Positions 49,301 to 58,093 of a stretch of 64,000 nt of DNA are shown here, piece after piece. Position 1 is the first letter of the stretch. Every line of letters begins with the position of its first letter. Under the pieces are notes generated by a model. That model ran no database searches. It saw nothing but the letters and a program-made list of their open reading frames with translations, and was not told where the DNA came from. Origin of the DNA: Komagataeibacter melaceti (GTDB lineage: Bacteria > Pseudomonadota > Alphaproteobacteria > Acetobacterales > Acetobacteraceae). The DNA lies in assembly GCF_003403295.1 (NCBI RefSeq), contig NZ_QUWV01000045.1, positions 32,718-96,717 on the forward strand, given 5' to 3'. A program made the translations under genes and the position numbers.

Positions 49301-50929
49301 TTCATCGGCCTGCGCTACTACCGCGTTCAGGCGCTGGCGCTCGGCTTCGGGCACCAGTGCGGCGCGTGCCTTTTCCACATGGTCGCGCAGGGTGGTCACG
49401 TCGCGTTCCAGTGCGTCGAGCCTGTTGCGCGTGGCGGTGATGTCCTGCGTGGCCTGTTCGTGCAGGCGGCGGCTTTCGGTGGCGGCGTTGCGGGCCAGAC
49501 CGGCCTGAAGCACGGCTTCCGAATGGGTGCGGGTGGCTTCTTCACGCAGGGTGCGGGTTTCACCAACCTGCTGTTCAGCCTGGCGGATATGCCCGTCATG
49601 CCGCGCAATCGTATCCGCATCGGGCATGTCGGCCTCAAGGGCCGCGATTTCATCTGCTAGCGCCGCATGCTGCGTGGCCAGGCGTTCATGCGCGGCGGTG
49701 GCCGTATCCAGCACCTCACGCGCCTGCGCGCTCTGGAGCTGGGCTTCACGCAGGGTGGTGGTGGCCTGTTCCACCCGGGCGGACAGTTCCGCCACGCCCT
49801 GCGCCAGTTCCCAACATTCCGCCTGTCCCGCTTCGCGCAGGGCGGGCAGGGCGGCCAGTCGTTCCTCCACGCTGGCCTGTTCGGCATGAAGGCCAGCCAG
49901 CATGGCCTGCGCATCGTCACGGCGGGTCAGGGCCGCCACTTGCGCGGCCTCACATTCCGCAAGGCGGGTGGCCGCCTGCGTCAGCGCGGATTCGGCGTGG
50001 GCCAGTTCATCGGCAATGGTTTCCGCGCGCACCTTGAAGCGTTCCAGCGCGGTACGTCGCTCATCCAGTTGCGCGCGGAGCTGCGGCAGGGTCTGGTTGA
50101 CCTCATAATCCGCAATGACGGCGGTTTCCGCCATCTCTTCCGCTGCCTTCAGGTCGGTGCGGGCGGTGCGCAGGGCGGCTTCGCTTTCCGCCACGCCGTT
50201 ATGCGCGCGCGCATGCAGCAGCGCGAGCAGGGCGGTTTCCGCCTCCCGCAGGCCCTGTGAGAGTTCGCGGTAATGGCCAGCCTGTTCCGCCTGTTCCTGC
50301 AGGTCGCCCAGCCGGGCCTCAAGCTGCAGGCGCAGGTCTTCCGCGCGCGCCAGATTGGCCTCGGTCGCGCGCAGTTTCAGTTCCGCTTCGTGCCGGCGGC
50401 CATGCAGGCCGGTAATGCCGGCGGCTTCCTCCAGAATGGTGCGGCGTTCTTCGGGCCGTGCATTGACCAGCGCGGAAACGCGCCCCTGGCTGACCATGGC
50501 CGAGGATCGGGCACCCGACGCCAGATCGGCAAACAGGGTCTGCACGTCGCGCCCGCGCGTGGTGCGGCTGTTGATGCGGTAGTTGCTGCCGCCACCGCGT
50601 TCGGCCCGGCGGCAGACCTGAAGTTCATCCTGCCCCTGAAAGGGCGGGGGGGCGACTTCCGCAGCACCCTCCAGCGTCAGGGTGACTTCGGCCATGTTGC
50701 GCGCGGCCCGCGCCGTGGTACCTGCGAAGATGAGGTCATCCATCTCGCCCCCGCGCAGGGTGCGGGCATTGGTTTCCCCCATCACCCAGCGCAGGGCCTC
50801 GACCACGTTTGACTTACCGCAGCCATTCGGCCCGACAATGCCGGTCAGGCCGGGCAGGATGTCCACGGTGGTCGGGTCGGCAAAGCTCTTGAACCCGGCA
50901 ATGCGCAGCCGGACGAAACGGGCGGTCAT
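46388..50929 (-). CDS. smc: Chromosome segregation ATPase SMC
   Basis: A 1513-residue SMC, the core of the ScpAB-SMC condensin that extrudes and aligns sister chromosomes. Walker A GPNGCGKSN is at 33-41. The ABC signature LSGGEQALTALS (near 1413) and Walker B VCVLDEVDAPLDD (near 1440) lie at the C-terminus. The hinge sits around residues 690-840, flanked by Ala/Glu/Gln-rich coiled coils. Typical SMCs have about 1150-1200 residues; the excess here is in the arms, roughly 150 residues each. No scpA/scpB in the window. Confidence 0.97.
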   Translation of the reverse strand: MTARFVRLRIAGFKSFADPTTVDILPGLTGIVGPNGCGKSNVVEALRWVMGETNARTLRGGEMDDLIFAGTTARAARNMAEVTLTLEGAAEVAPPPFQGQDELQVCRRAERGGGSNYRINSRTTRGRDVQTLFADLASGARSSAMVSQGRVSALVNARPEERRTILEEAAGITGLHGRRHEAELKLRATEANLARAEDLRLQLEARLGDLQEQAEQAGHYRELSQGLREAETALLALLHARAHNGVAESEAALRTARTDLKAAEEMAETAVIADYEVNQTLPQLRAQLDERRTALERFKVRAETIADELAHAESALTQAATRLAECEAAQVAALTRRDDAQAMLAGLHAEQASVEERLAALPALREAGQAECWELAQGVAELSARVEQATTTLREAQLQSAQAREVLDTATAAHERLATQHAALADEIAALEADMPDADTIARHDGHIRQAEQQVGETRTLREEATRTHSEAVLQAGLARNAATESRRLHEQATQDITATRNRLDALERDVTTLRDHVEKARAALVPEAERQRLNAVVAQADEQLVHIRTELASAEKERARTTQAEIQANARLKEARSTRQAAEEALHGAQAAHTRAGQAVETLSASLEQLRAQAVPDAVLQQAITRREDAARALEAARTAMTAAETALMTATDAEEASTARLAQARASLSGLEAEADGLARALQSDTEQAPATGVTLAESLHVPPGLETALAVVLADGLDATVDGAAPRVWHDLPPGALPPFPASGITPLSTLLDAPAALSRALGVAGLLEDGVDGASLQPALAPGQCLVTREGALWRWDGYTQAPNLPGRAALRLKQLGRLRELRAELEQVRAGIPALEQDGAATAAARQQAAQALAQCRDVRVQAENTLETCRSEEATLSRQHATTAAQISTLAVQQDTARAALTEAEAALARAKAHEATLPDLAQLAHAQQEAAREAADGQARENHLRTSRQQAEAALEQARQAMQATMASHGEAETRLHAMQPELARLENDRNALRTELDTRREHLATLPAPDVAEAAARTASAEATAAEQALKAAREAAEKAVADLDHARTARAALEQKTRDTAARLEARRARMADLSHALEQAGTAVQSAQARLEALPDATELERALTELREQATTLRAREQESRDALARLQAEETALHQRLTTATQDRTQWAARVEAATLEAEAAQARLHAAQAEHERLAPQPVAVRTRRDAITTELERHAADHDQAAQALQQAETRLTELQQGRQMAEETLTAAREALVRAEGRREQADQLLAQLQADSSPPAGVVASDLSVAAETSLRRKVSRLSRQRDELGPVNLRADIEAQDAAGRIDTILHERDELQSAIARLRGMIGQLNREGRERLMATFSQIDQHFQSLFSRMFNGGRAHLGMIGNDDPLQAGLEIYAQPPGKKLATLSLLSGGEQALTALSLIFAVFRCNPAPVCVLDEVDAPLDDANVGRFCALLADMVAEAGTRFLVVTHHQLTMAHMDRLYGVTMQERGVSRVLSVDLERATEMVDEDRPTAP

Positions 50930-50945
50930 GATGTGATGGCCGCGA

Positions 50946-51569
50946 TCAATTTGCCGCCGCCTCGACCTTCTTGGCGAACTCCTCGTAGCTCAGTTCCTGC
51001 GAGACCTGTTCGCGGTTGTTGAAGCGGAAGGTGGGGGTGCCGTCGATCTTGTACTGCATCTGGGCGCGATCCTCCTCCTCCATGATGGCGTGGCGCAGGC
51101 CCTCGTCATGGATGGTCTGCTGGAACAGATCGGACGACATGCCCGCGAGGGCGGCCATCTTCCCGATTTCCTCGGTATGGTCCACGCCCTGCTGGAAGGC
51201 CCAGTGGTCCTGGCTGGACAGCAGGGCGAGCACGAAGGCCTCATAGCGTTCGGGCGGCAGGCTGCGGGCGACCATGGCGGCGGTCAGCGCATCGCCATCC
51301 AGCGGGAAATCACGGAAAATGTAGTACACCTTGCCCGTGTCGATCAGCTTGCTGCGGATTTCGGGAAAGACCTCGGCGGCAAAGCGCGCGCAGTGCGTGC
51401 AGGTGAGCGAGAACCATTCCTCCACATGCACCTTGGCCGAAGGGTTGCCCGCCGCCCGGATCGACATGCGCGGATCGGCCGCCTGCGCCATGGCCCGGCT
51501 GGACAGCAGGCCGCCGCCAGTCAGCAGCGCGGGGGCAAGGGCAAGCAGGGTGCGGCGTTTGATAGGCAT
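50946..51569 (-). CDS. DsbA-family thiol:disulfide protein
   Basis: A 207-residue periplasmic thioredoxin-fold protein. The active pair is Cys57-Thr-His-Cys60 (SLTCTHCARF). The N-terminus PIKRRTLLALAPALL ending AMAQA at 30 is a signal peptide with a Tat-like RR. A DsbA-type helical insert follows (about 100-165). The ATG at 51569 has GGAG upstream. It is 17 bases before smc on the same strand, a neighbourhood known in alphaproteobacteria. It would oxidise exported proteins. Confidence 0.9.
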   Translation of the reverse strand: MPIKRRTLLALAPALLTGGGLLSSRAMAQAADPRMSIRAAGNPSAKVHVEEWFSLTCTHCARFAAEVFPEIRSKLIDTGKVYYIFRDFPLDGDALTAAMVARSLPPERYEAFVLALLSSQDHWAFQQGVDHTEEIGKMAALAGMSSDLFQQTIHDEGLRHAIMEEEDRAQMQYKIDGTPTFRFNNREQVSQELSYEEFAKKVEAAAN

Positions 51570-51708
51570 CAGGGGTAACTCTCCGGTATGGATCAGGGTG
51601 GGGCATATCCCCGGCGGCGCGAGTGTAAAGAGGCGGGCGGCCTGCGTAAATCCATCCGCCCGCCGGGATGCGCGCCACCGGGGCGCGGGTATCCCGGCGG
51701 GGCGGGTG

Positions 51709-52617
51709 TCAGGTACTTTCCTTGGGCGGCAGCCGCACGCGCACGTTGCGGATGTGGCGGGCATCCGAATCCAGAATACGGAAAACCATGCCACTTTCAT
51801 GGGTTACGATTTCGCCCCGCGTGGGCACATGCCCGGCAAGGCGGAACACGAGGCCGCCCACGGTCTCGATTTCGGCTTCCCGCTCATCGCGCGTCAGGAC
51901 GGGGCCGACCTTTTCCTCAAACGTGGCGACGGGGGTGCGGGCATCGACATCCAGCGTGCCATCGGGCCGTTCACGGATCATGTTGACGGTGGGTTCGTCA
52001 TGCTCGTCCGAGATGTCGCCCACGATCGTCTCGATCAGGTCCTCGATGGTGACAAGGCCGTCAATCCCGCCGTACTCATCAATCACCAGCGCCAGATGCA
52101 CGTGGCGCAGGCGCATCTGCAGCAGCAGGTCGAGCACCGGAAGCTGCGGCGCCACCATCAGCGGCTGGCGCAGCAGCGGCTCCATGCGGAAGGCCTCGCT
52201 CGTGCCGACATAGGCGATCAGATCCTTTACGTGGATCATGCCGACAATGTCATCGAGCTGCTCGCGATAGACCGGCATGCGGGAATGGTTTTCCCGCCGC
52301 ATCATGGCCAGCGCCTCATCAAGGCTGATGCTGACCGGCATGGCCACGATGTCGGCGCGCGGGATCATCACGTCATCGGCGGTGATGCCGCGCAGGCGCA
52401 GCACGTTGGCCAGCAGGGCACGCTCCTGCCGGTCGAGTTCGGAGGAGCGGGGATCACCTTCCTCCGCTGCCTCATCAGCTTCCTTGACCAGCGCGGCAAT
52501 GGAATGGCGCAGGCCCTGATCGCCGCGTTTGCGGCTGAACAGTGACAGCAATCCCTTGCCGCGCGATCCGGACGGAGGTTCCGCGCCGTCCGCCGCATCC
52601 GTGCCGGGGCGGCTCAT
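51709..52617 (-). CDS. CorC/HlyC-type CBS-domain protein
   Basis: A 302-residue cytoplasmic protein with a CBS pair (about 80-200; VMIPRADIVAMPVSISLDEAL and VIDEYGGIDGLVTIEDLIE) and a C-terminal CorC_HlyC domain (about 215-295; GGLVFRLAGHVPTRGEIV). The transmembrane DUF21 domain of full CNNM/CorB proteins is absent, as in E. coli YbeX/CorC. Its start overlaps the ybeY stop by four bases. The ybeY-ybeX-ybeZ(phoH)-miaB order of E. coli is kept. Likely role: Mg2+/Co2+ efflux or ribosome-linked function. Confidence 0.92.
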   Translation of the reverse strand: MSRPGTDAADGAEPPSGSRGKGLLSLFSRKRGDQGLRHSIAALVKEADEAAEEGDPRSSELDRQERALLANVLRLRGITADDVMIPRADIVAMPVSISLDEALAMMRRENHSRMPVYREQLDDIVGMIHVKDLIAYVGTSEAFRMEPLLRQPLMVAPQLPVLDLLLQMRLRHVHLALVIDEYGGIDGLVTIEDLIETIVGDISDEHDEPTVNMIRERPDGTLDVDARTPVATFEEKVGPVLTRDEREAEIETVGGLVFRLAGHVPTRGEIVTHESGMVFRILDSDARHIRNVRVRLPPKEST

Positions 52618-53195
52618 GACCGTCGCTCCCGCGCACCGGCCATCCGGCCCTGCTTCCATGGGTTGGCGACGCCAAGGCCGGACAGCAGGCGGGCTTCGCA
52701 CATTTCCATCTCCCGCGCCTCGCCGGGGTGGTGGTGGTCATACCCGGCCAGATGCAGGACGCCATGAATGACCAGATGCGCCAGGTGTGCGGCCATGTCG
52801 CGCCGCGCCGCCCGTGCCTCGCGCCGGACGGTCTCGAACGCGATGATGATGTCACCACCCCACACACCGCCGCGCGCCTGCATGGGCGCGTATTCGAATG
52901 TCAGGACATTGGTGGCCTTGTTCCGCCCGCGATGCCGCCAGTTCATCTGCCGCACCAGACGGTCATCCGCCAGTACGACCGTGACCGGCCCGTGGCAGCC
53001 GGTGGCCGCCAGCGCCACGTCCACCGCGCGCGTGACCAGACGGACGGGGTGGCGGACGGCGCGGTTCCAGCGCCTGTCCGCCACGGTTACATCGGGTTCG
53101 TCCATCCCGGCCGGAAGGACGGGCATGGTCGCCCGTCCCGCTGCATCCGCGACCCCGCCATGCTGGGCGGGGCCTGTGCTACTTCGAGGTTTCAT
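52614..53195 (-). CDS. ybeY: Endoribonuclease YbeY
   Basis: A 193-residue metal-dependent rRNA maturation nuclease. The zinc ligands are His144, His148 and His154 in HGVLHLAGYDH. NWRHRGRNKATNVLTFEY upstream is the other conserved block. The ATG at 53195 has AGGAGAACG directly before it and lies inside the end of phoH, so translation is coupled; the first about 30 residues are not conserved-looking. Confidence 0.94.
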   Translation of the reverse strand: MKPRSSTGPAQHGGVADAAGRATMPVLPAGMDEPDVTVADRRWNRAVRHPVRLVTRAVDVALAATGCHGPVTVVLADDRLVRQMNWRHRGRNKATNVLTFEYAPMQARGGVWGGDIIIAFETVRREARAARRDMAAHLAHLVIHGVLHLAGYDHHHPGEAREMEMCEARLLSGLGVANPWKQGRMAGARERRS

Positions 53196-54228
53196 CGTTC
53201 TCCTGCTGCGATCGCGCGCGATGCGGGCGGTGTTGCGCCCCGGCACGCTGATCGTAAGCCTCCACTATACGCGCCACCAGCGGGTGACGCACCACATCAC
53301 GTGATTCAAAACGCATCATGCCGATCCCGGGCAGGCCGTCCAGTGTTTCGACAGCTTCGCGCAGCCCGGATGTCACGCCGCGCGGCAGGTCAACCTGGCT
53401 CAGGTCGCCGGTAATGACCATGCGCGTGCCTTCCCCCATGCGGGTCAGGAACATCTTCATCTGGGCGGGGGTTGTGTTCTGCGCCTCGTCCAGAATGACA
53501 AAACAGTGTGCCAGCGTGCGCCCGCGCATGAAGGCGAGGGGCGCGACCTCGATCTCGCCCGTGCCCATGCGGCGGATCACCTGATCGCCCGGCATCATGT
53601 CGTGCAGCGCGTCATAGAGCGGGCGGAGGTAGGGGTCGATCTTTTCCTTCAGGTCACCGGGCAGGAAGCCCAGCCGCTCACCCGCTTCCACCGCGGGGCG
53701 TGACAGCACGATCCGGTCCACCTGCCCGGCCTGGAGCATGGCCACCGCCTGCGCCACGGCAAGGTAGGTCTTGCCCGTGCCCGCCGGGCCAAGGCCGAAG
53801 ACCATTTCCTGCCGGGCCAGCATGGCCATGTAATGCCCCTGACCGATCGAGCGCGGCACGACGGGGCCGCGGCGGGTCATGATGCTGGGCAGGTCCGCAA
53901 GCGAGGGGGCGGCGGGAATGACGGGCGTGCGGACATCTTGCATGGCGGGCAGGTCCCCCGTGGCGGCAGGTGGGGCGGAAAAGGCGTGGGCGGCCAGGCG
54001 GATGGCGGTATCGACGGCGGCGGTATCCACCGTCTGGCCCGCGCTGGCGCGGCGGTAGAGTTCAGCCAGCGTGCCCTGTGTCAGTCCGACCCGTTGGGCC
54101 GCGCCGCTAATGGCGATGCGGTTGCCACGGCAAGACAGCCGGACATCAAATCCACGTTCAAGGTGCAGGAGATGACGGTCGTGATCCCCCACAAGCTGGG
54201 CCAGAAGCGCGTTATCCTCAAACTGCAT
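53179..54228 (-). CDS. PhoH-family ATPase (YbeZ)
   Basis: A 349-residue ATPase. Walker A GPAGTGKT is at 147-154 and Walker B is VILDEAQNTTPAQMKMFLTRMG. The N-terminal KH-like segment FDVRLSCRGNRIAISG lies at 27-42. PhoH/YbeZ works with YbeY in rRNA processing; the two genes overlap here by 17 bases. The ATG at 54228 gives the usual family length. A TTG at 54324 overlapping the miaB stop (TTGA) would add 32 residues and couple translation; it cannot be excluded. Confidence 0.93.
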   Translation of the reverse strand: MQFEDNALLAQLVGDHDRHLLHLERGFDVRLSCRGNRIAISGAAQRVGLTQGTLAELYRRASAGQTVDTAAVDTAIRLAAHAFSAPPAATGDLPAMQDVRTPVIPAAPSLADLPSIMTRRGPVVPRSIGQGHYMAMLARQEMVFGLGPAGTGKTYLAVAQAVAMLQAGQVDRIVLSRPAVEAGERLGFLPGDLKEKIDPYLRPLYDALHDMMPGDQVIRRMGTGEIEVAPLAFMRGRTLAHCFVILDEAQNTTPAQMKMFLTRMGEGTRMVITGDLSQVDLPRGVTSGLREAVETLDGLPGIGMMRFESRDVVRHPLVARIVEAYDQRAGAQHRPHRARSQQENDETSK

Positions 54229-54320
54229 GGTCACGGTGCGGTCGTTCGCCACCGTGTCAGCGGGGGTACGTCGCCCGCCAGTGCGGCGGGGGGCGTGGAG
54301 CGTGGATTGTGTCTGTTCTC

Positions 54321-55727
54321 TCAAGCCCTGTCTGTCTCCTCTGTCAGGACACCACCAAGGGAGTTGGTGTATGTATGGCGGATGTCCACATTGGCCACCC
54401 GGCCGATCAGGCTGTCCGGGCCCTCCACATTCACCGCCTGCAACCACGGGCTCTTGCCCGAAATCTGGCCTGGCTTGCGCCCGCGCCCCGTAAACAGCAC
54501 GGGTGTGACCCGGCCCACGGTTGCATCGTTGAATGTATCCTGTTGCACGCGCAGGATGGCCTGAAGTTCCTGCAGGCGCGCATCTTTCACGTCTTCGGGC
54601 ACCTGTGCGCCCGCACCGGCTGCGGGCGTGCCGGGACGTGAGGAATATTTGAAGGAATAGGCCTGCGCGAAGCCGATGTCGCGGATCAGGCGCATCGTGT
54701 CGGCAAAGTCCGCATCCGTCTCGCCGGGATGGCCGACAATGAAGTCGGACGACAGCGCAAGGTCGGGCCGCGCACTGCGCAGGCGGTCCACCAGCACGCG
54801 GTATTCATCGGCCGTGTGCCCCCGGTTCATGGCAGCCAGCACCCGGTCGGAGCCGGACTGCACCGGCAGGTGCAGGAACGGCATGAGCTGGGGCAGGTCG
54901 CCATGCGCGGCGATCAGGTCATCTTCCATGTCGCGCGGGTGGGACGTGGTGTAGCGGATGCGTTCGATCCCCACCTCATCGGCTAGCACGCGGGCCAGGC
55001 GCGCCAGCCCCCATGTGCCGCCATCCGGCCCCTCGCCATGATAGGCGTTGACGTTCTGGCCCAGCAGCGTGATCTCGCGCACGCCAGCGGCGGCCAGCCT
55101 GCGGGCCTCGGCCAGCACGGCGGCGGCGGGGCGGCTGCTTTCGGCGCCGCGCGTATAGGGCACGACGCAGAAGGAGCAGAATTTGTCGCACCCTTCCTGA
55201 ATGGTCAGGAACGCCGCACCACCAGCAGGGGCCACGCGCTCGGCGGGCAGGAAGTCGAATTTCTGCTCGACGGGGAAGTCCGTCTCGATCACCGCACCCG
55301 CCGCGCGGGCGGCGCGGGCCACCATTTCAGGCAGGCGGTGATAGGTCTGCGGCCCGAGCACGATATCGACATAGGGCGCGCGCGCCAGGATTTCCCGGCC
55401 TTCGGCCTGCGCCACACAGCCGGCCACCGCCAGTACCGTGTTCATGCCGCGGGTCGCGCGCTCCTCCTTGACCAGACGCAGGCGGCCGAGCTCGGAAAAG
55501 ACCTTTTCCGCCGCGCGGTCACGGATATGGCAGGTGTTGAGGATGATCATGTCCGCCGCATCCGGCGTGCCCACGGCTCGGTAGCCCAGCGGGCGCAGGA
55601 CATCGCTCATCCGTTCGCTGTCATACACGTTCATCTGGCAGCCCCATGTTATGACATGCAGCCCCCTGGCGGACGGTGTCACGGGTTCGGGCTGCGCCAT
55701 GCCGGGGCGGGGAGAAAGGCTGTTCAC
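54321..55727 (-). CDS. miaB: tRNA-2-methylthio-N6-dimethylallyladenosine synthase
   Basis: A 468-residue radical-SAM methylthiotransferase acting on i6A37 of tRNAs. The N-terminal cluster Cys are 30, 66 and 104; the radical-SAM triad is Cys180-x3-Cys184-x2-Cys187 (GCDKFCSFC). A TRAM domain ends the protein. GTG at 55727 is taken as start because AAGGA lies about ten bases upstream; the ATG at 55700 would remove nine residues. First gene of the miaB-phoH-ybeY-corC run. Confidence 0.95.
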   Translation of the reverse strand: MNSLSPRPGMAQPEPVTPSARGLHVITWGCQMNVYDSERMSDVLRPLGYRAVGTPDAADMIILNTCHIRDRAAEKVFSELGRLRLVKEERATRGMNTVLAVAGCVAQAEGREILARAPYVDIVLGPQTYHRLPEMVARAARAAGAVIETDFPVEQKFDFLPAERVAPAGGAAFLTIQEGCDKFCSFCVVPYTRGAESSRPAAAVLAEARRLAAAGVREITLLGQNVNAYHGEGPDGGTWGLARLARVLADEVGIERIRYTTSHPRDMEDDLIAAHGDLPQLMPFLHLPVQSGSDRVLAAMNRGHTADEYRVLVDRLRSARPDLALSSDFIVGHPGETDADFADTMRLIRDIGFAQAYSFKYSSRPGTPAAGAGAQVPEDVKDARLQELQAILRVQQDTFNDATVGRVTPVLFTGRGRKPGQISGKSPWLQAVNVEGPDSLIGRVANVDIRHTYTNSLGGVLTEETDRA

Positions 55728-55730
55728 GGG

Positions 55731-55934
55731 TCAGGTATCCTTGGGCATCGTCACGGGGGGCATCATCGCGGGCATCAACCCCGCTAACGGGCGCAACACA
55801 TCGTAGCTCGCGCGCGTGCGGTCAAGAGCCCTGCCGCCGATATGCCAAGGAACAAATGGCCTGCCCATCCGCGCTCCCGGTCCATCTGGTGGGGGTGCCG
55901 GGCGCGGCAACCCCTTCCTGCCGTGCCTGATCAT
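55731..55934 (-). CDS. Possible small protein upstream of miaB
   Basis: A 67-codon frame ending three bases before miaB on the same strand. It is Pro- and Arg-rich at first (RPAPPPDGPGARMGR) and ends with hydrophobic PLAGLMPAMMPPVTMPKD. No ribosome site of note before the ATG at 55934 and no family match. The close spacing to miaB is its only support; it may be untranslated leader. Confidence 0.25.
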   Translation of the reverse strand: MIRHGRKGLPRPAPPPDGPGARMGRPFVPWHIGGRALDRTRASYDVLRPLAGLMPAMMPPVTMPKDT

Positions 55935-56167
55935 GCGCGCCGGGACCGGGGGGTTGTCAAGTCAGGATACCCCGCACGCGACGGATTGCCACATAATGTA
56001 ACCCGATTGCGCATAGGCTCGCCATATTCGCAACTTATTAAGGACACATCGTTAATATCGGTTTGATCATGCATGCCGGGAATGGCAGACATAACAAAGT
56101 GGGACCATAACCGCACGGAAGACAGGAACAGGGGCGGCACCGTTTGACAGGATTGCGTCATCTCCGC
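55935..56167 (+). promoter_or_regulatory. Upstream region of tamA
   Basis: With the doubtful frame 55731-55934, this makes about 440 bp without a sure gene. From 55990 to 56060 it is relatively AT-rich (ATATTCGCAACTTATTAAGG, TTAATATCGG) and should hold the tamA promoter. No defined operator recognised. Confidence 0.4.
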
Positions 56168-58093
56168 ATGGCATGCCGCGCGACTGCGCGTGCCAGGCAC
56201 GGCGCCGGTTGTGTAGGTCTGTATGCGGTCACGATGTTTTTCCTTGCCCTGCTATGGGCGGGGAAGGGCATGGCAGCGGACCCGCAGGCCTATGTCACCA
56301 CCATCCGGCCCACGGGCAATGCCGATCTTGATGCGGCGCTGCATGCCTCGTCCGACCTGCTTTCGCTACAGAAAACACAGGCAGTCAGCCCTTTTGCCCT
56401 GACCGGGCGCATCCATAACGACTATTCCCGCCTGATCAGCGCGCTGGAAAGCTATGGCTATTACGCGGGCGCCATCACCATCGCCATAGCCGATGGTGGC
56501 GCCAGCCATGACGGGCGCGACCCGGACCTGCCGGAATGGATGCAGGCCATACCGGCAGGGCACAAGGCGCAGATCACCATCACGGCCACCCCCGGCGTCC
56601 AGTTCACCATCGGCACCGTAAGCCTTGTGCCGGACAAGGGCGATGCGGCGGTGCATCTCAATACCGATGAGGCAGCGGCCTTTGGCATGAAGCCGGGCCT
56701 GCCCGCGCGGGCGGACAGCGTGCTGGGGGCAGGTGCAACGCTCCAGACTGCCCTGACGGAGGAAGGCTACGCCCTGGCGCATGTCGGCACGCCGCAGGCA
56801 TGGCTGCGGCCCGACACACACACGCTGGATGTCGCCTATACCGTGCATCGCGGGCCGGTGGTCAATCTGGGGGCGTTCGATTTTGCGGGGCTGCAGCGCA
56901 CGCACCCGTCCTATATCGTCAAGCGCCTGACCATTGCGCCGGGGGAGCTGTACCAGCCATCGCGCATCGAGCGCGCGCGGCAGGACATTGCCTCTACCGG
57001 GCTATTTTCCGATGTGCAGGTCAACCATGGCGATACGCTGGCGCCTGATGGCACCATGCCGCTCGATTTCTCCTTCCGCGAGGGCAAGCGCCACAGCGTG
57101 GGGGCGGAAGGCGGGTATTCAACCGACCTGGGTGGCCGCGCGGGTGTAACGTGGTCGCATAACAACCTGTTCGGCAATGCCGAGCGGCTGAAGCTGACCG
57201 CGCTGATCACCGGGCTGGGCGGCACGGCCGAGCAGGGGCTGGGCTATGATTTCTATGCCGACCTGATGAAGCCCGATTTCGGCTCCCGCCAGCAGAACAT
57301 GAGCGCACGCATCGAGGGAATTCGCCAGTTGCTCTATTCCTACCGCCAGACGGCGCTGCTGGCGCGCATCGGTATCGTACGGCATGTCAACCGGCGCTGG
57401 AACGTGTCCTTTGGCGGGCAGATCGAGCAGGAACAGATCCAGCAGATGAGTAACGACAACAGCTACTTCATCGTGTCGCTGCCGCTCTCGGCCAATTATG
57501 ACGGAACCGGCGTGGACAACCCCATCACCCCCGCCACGCACGGGGTGCGCATCGGGGCGAACATCACGCCCTCGGCCTCGCTGACCGACGGGACATCGTT
57601 CTTCACCATCATGCAGGCCACGGTCTCGACCTATTTTGACCTGCGCCACCTTGGCCTCTCGCGCCCCGGCCGCAGCGTACTGGCCTTTCGCGGCACCATC
57701 GGTAACGTGGAAGGGGCCTCGACCTTCGCCATCCCGCCCGATCAGCGGCTTTACGCCGGTGGCAGCGCCACTGTGCGCGGGTACCGTTACCAGGGCGTGG
57801 GGCCGCAGTTCCCCAATACGCGCTACGCCATTGGTGGCACGTCCATGGATGCGGGATCGTTTGAATACCGCCAGCGCATATTGCAGAAATTCGGGGCCGT
57901 GGGCTTTATCGATGCAGGTCAGGTCACGGGTGACCATGTGCCGTTCAATGGCACCGTGCGTGTGGGCGTGGGGGCCGGGGCGCGTTATTATACGCCCATC
58001 GGGCCGGTGCGGCTGGACGTGGCCGTGCCGCTCAACCGTCCGCCGCGTGGGGACAAGTGGGAGCTGTATGTGGGGCTGGGGGAGACATTCTGA
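56168..58093 (+). CDS. tamA: Outer-membrane translocation factor TamA (Omp85)
   Basis: A 641-residue Omp85-family protein. An N-terminal signal segment (hydrophobic stretch ending GKGMAA near 37) precedes about three POTRA domains (about 45-320) and a 16-stranded barrel that ends in Phe (LGETF), as outer-membrane proteins do. The conserved VRGYRYQGVGP in the barrel lumen is the Omp85 RGY motif. With TamB it bridges the envelope for lipid or autotransporter transfer. The ATG at 56168 is used; TTG at 56144 would extend it. The stop overlaps tamB (TGATG). Confidence 0.93.
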   Translation: MACRATARARHGAGCVGLYAVTMFFLALLWAGKGMAADPQAYVTTIRPTGNADLDAALHASSDLLSLQKTQAVSPFALTGRIHNDYSRLISALESYGYYAGAITIAIADGGASHDGRDPDLPEWMQAIPAGHKAQITITATPGVQFTIGTVSLVPDKGDAAVHLNTDEAAAFGMKPGLPARADSVLGAGATLQTALTEEGYALAHVGTPQAWLRPDTHTLDVAYTVHRGPVVNLGAFDFAGLQRTHPSYIVKRLTIAPGELYQPSRIERARQDIASTGLFSDVQVNHGDTLAPDGTMPLDFSFREGKRHSVGAEGGYSTDLGGRAGVTWSHNNLFGNAERLKLTALITGLGGTAEQGLGYDFYADLMKPDFGSRQQNMSARIEGIRQLLYSYRQTALLARIGIVRHVNRRWNVSFGGQIEQEQIQQMSNDNSYFIVSLPLSANYDGTGVDNPITPATHGVRIGANITPSASLTDGTSFFTIMQATVSTYFDLRHLGLSRPGRSVLAFRGTIGNVEGASTFAIPPDQRLYAGGSATVRGYRYQGVGPQFPNTRYAIGGTSMDAGSFEYRQRILQKFGAVGFIDAGQVTGDHVPFNGTVRVGVGAGARYYTPIGPVRLDVAVPLNRPPRGDKWELYVGLGETF

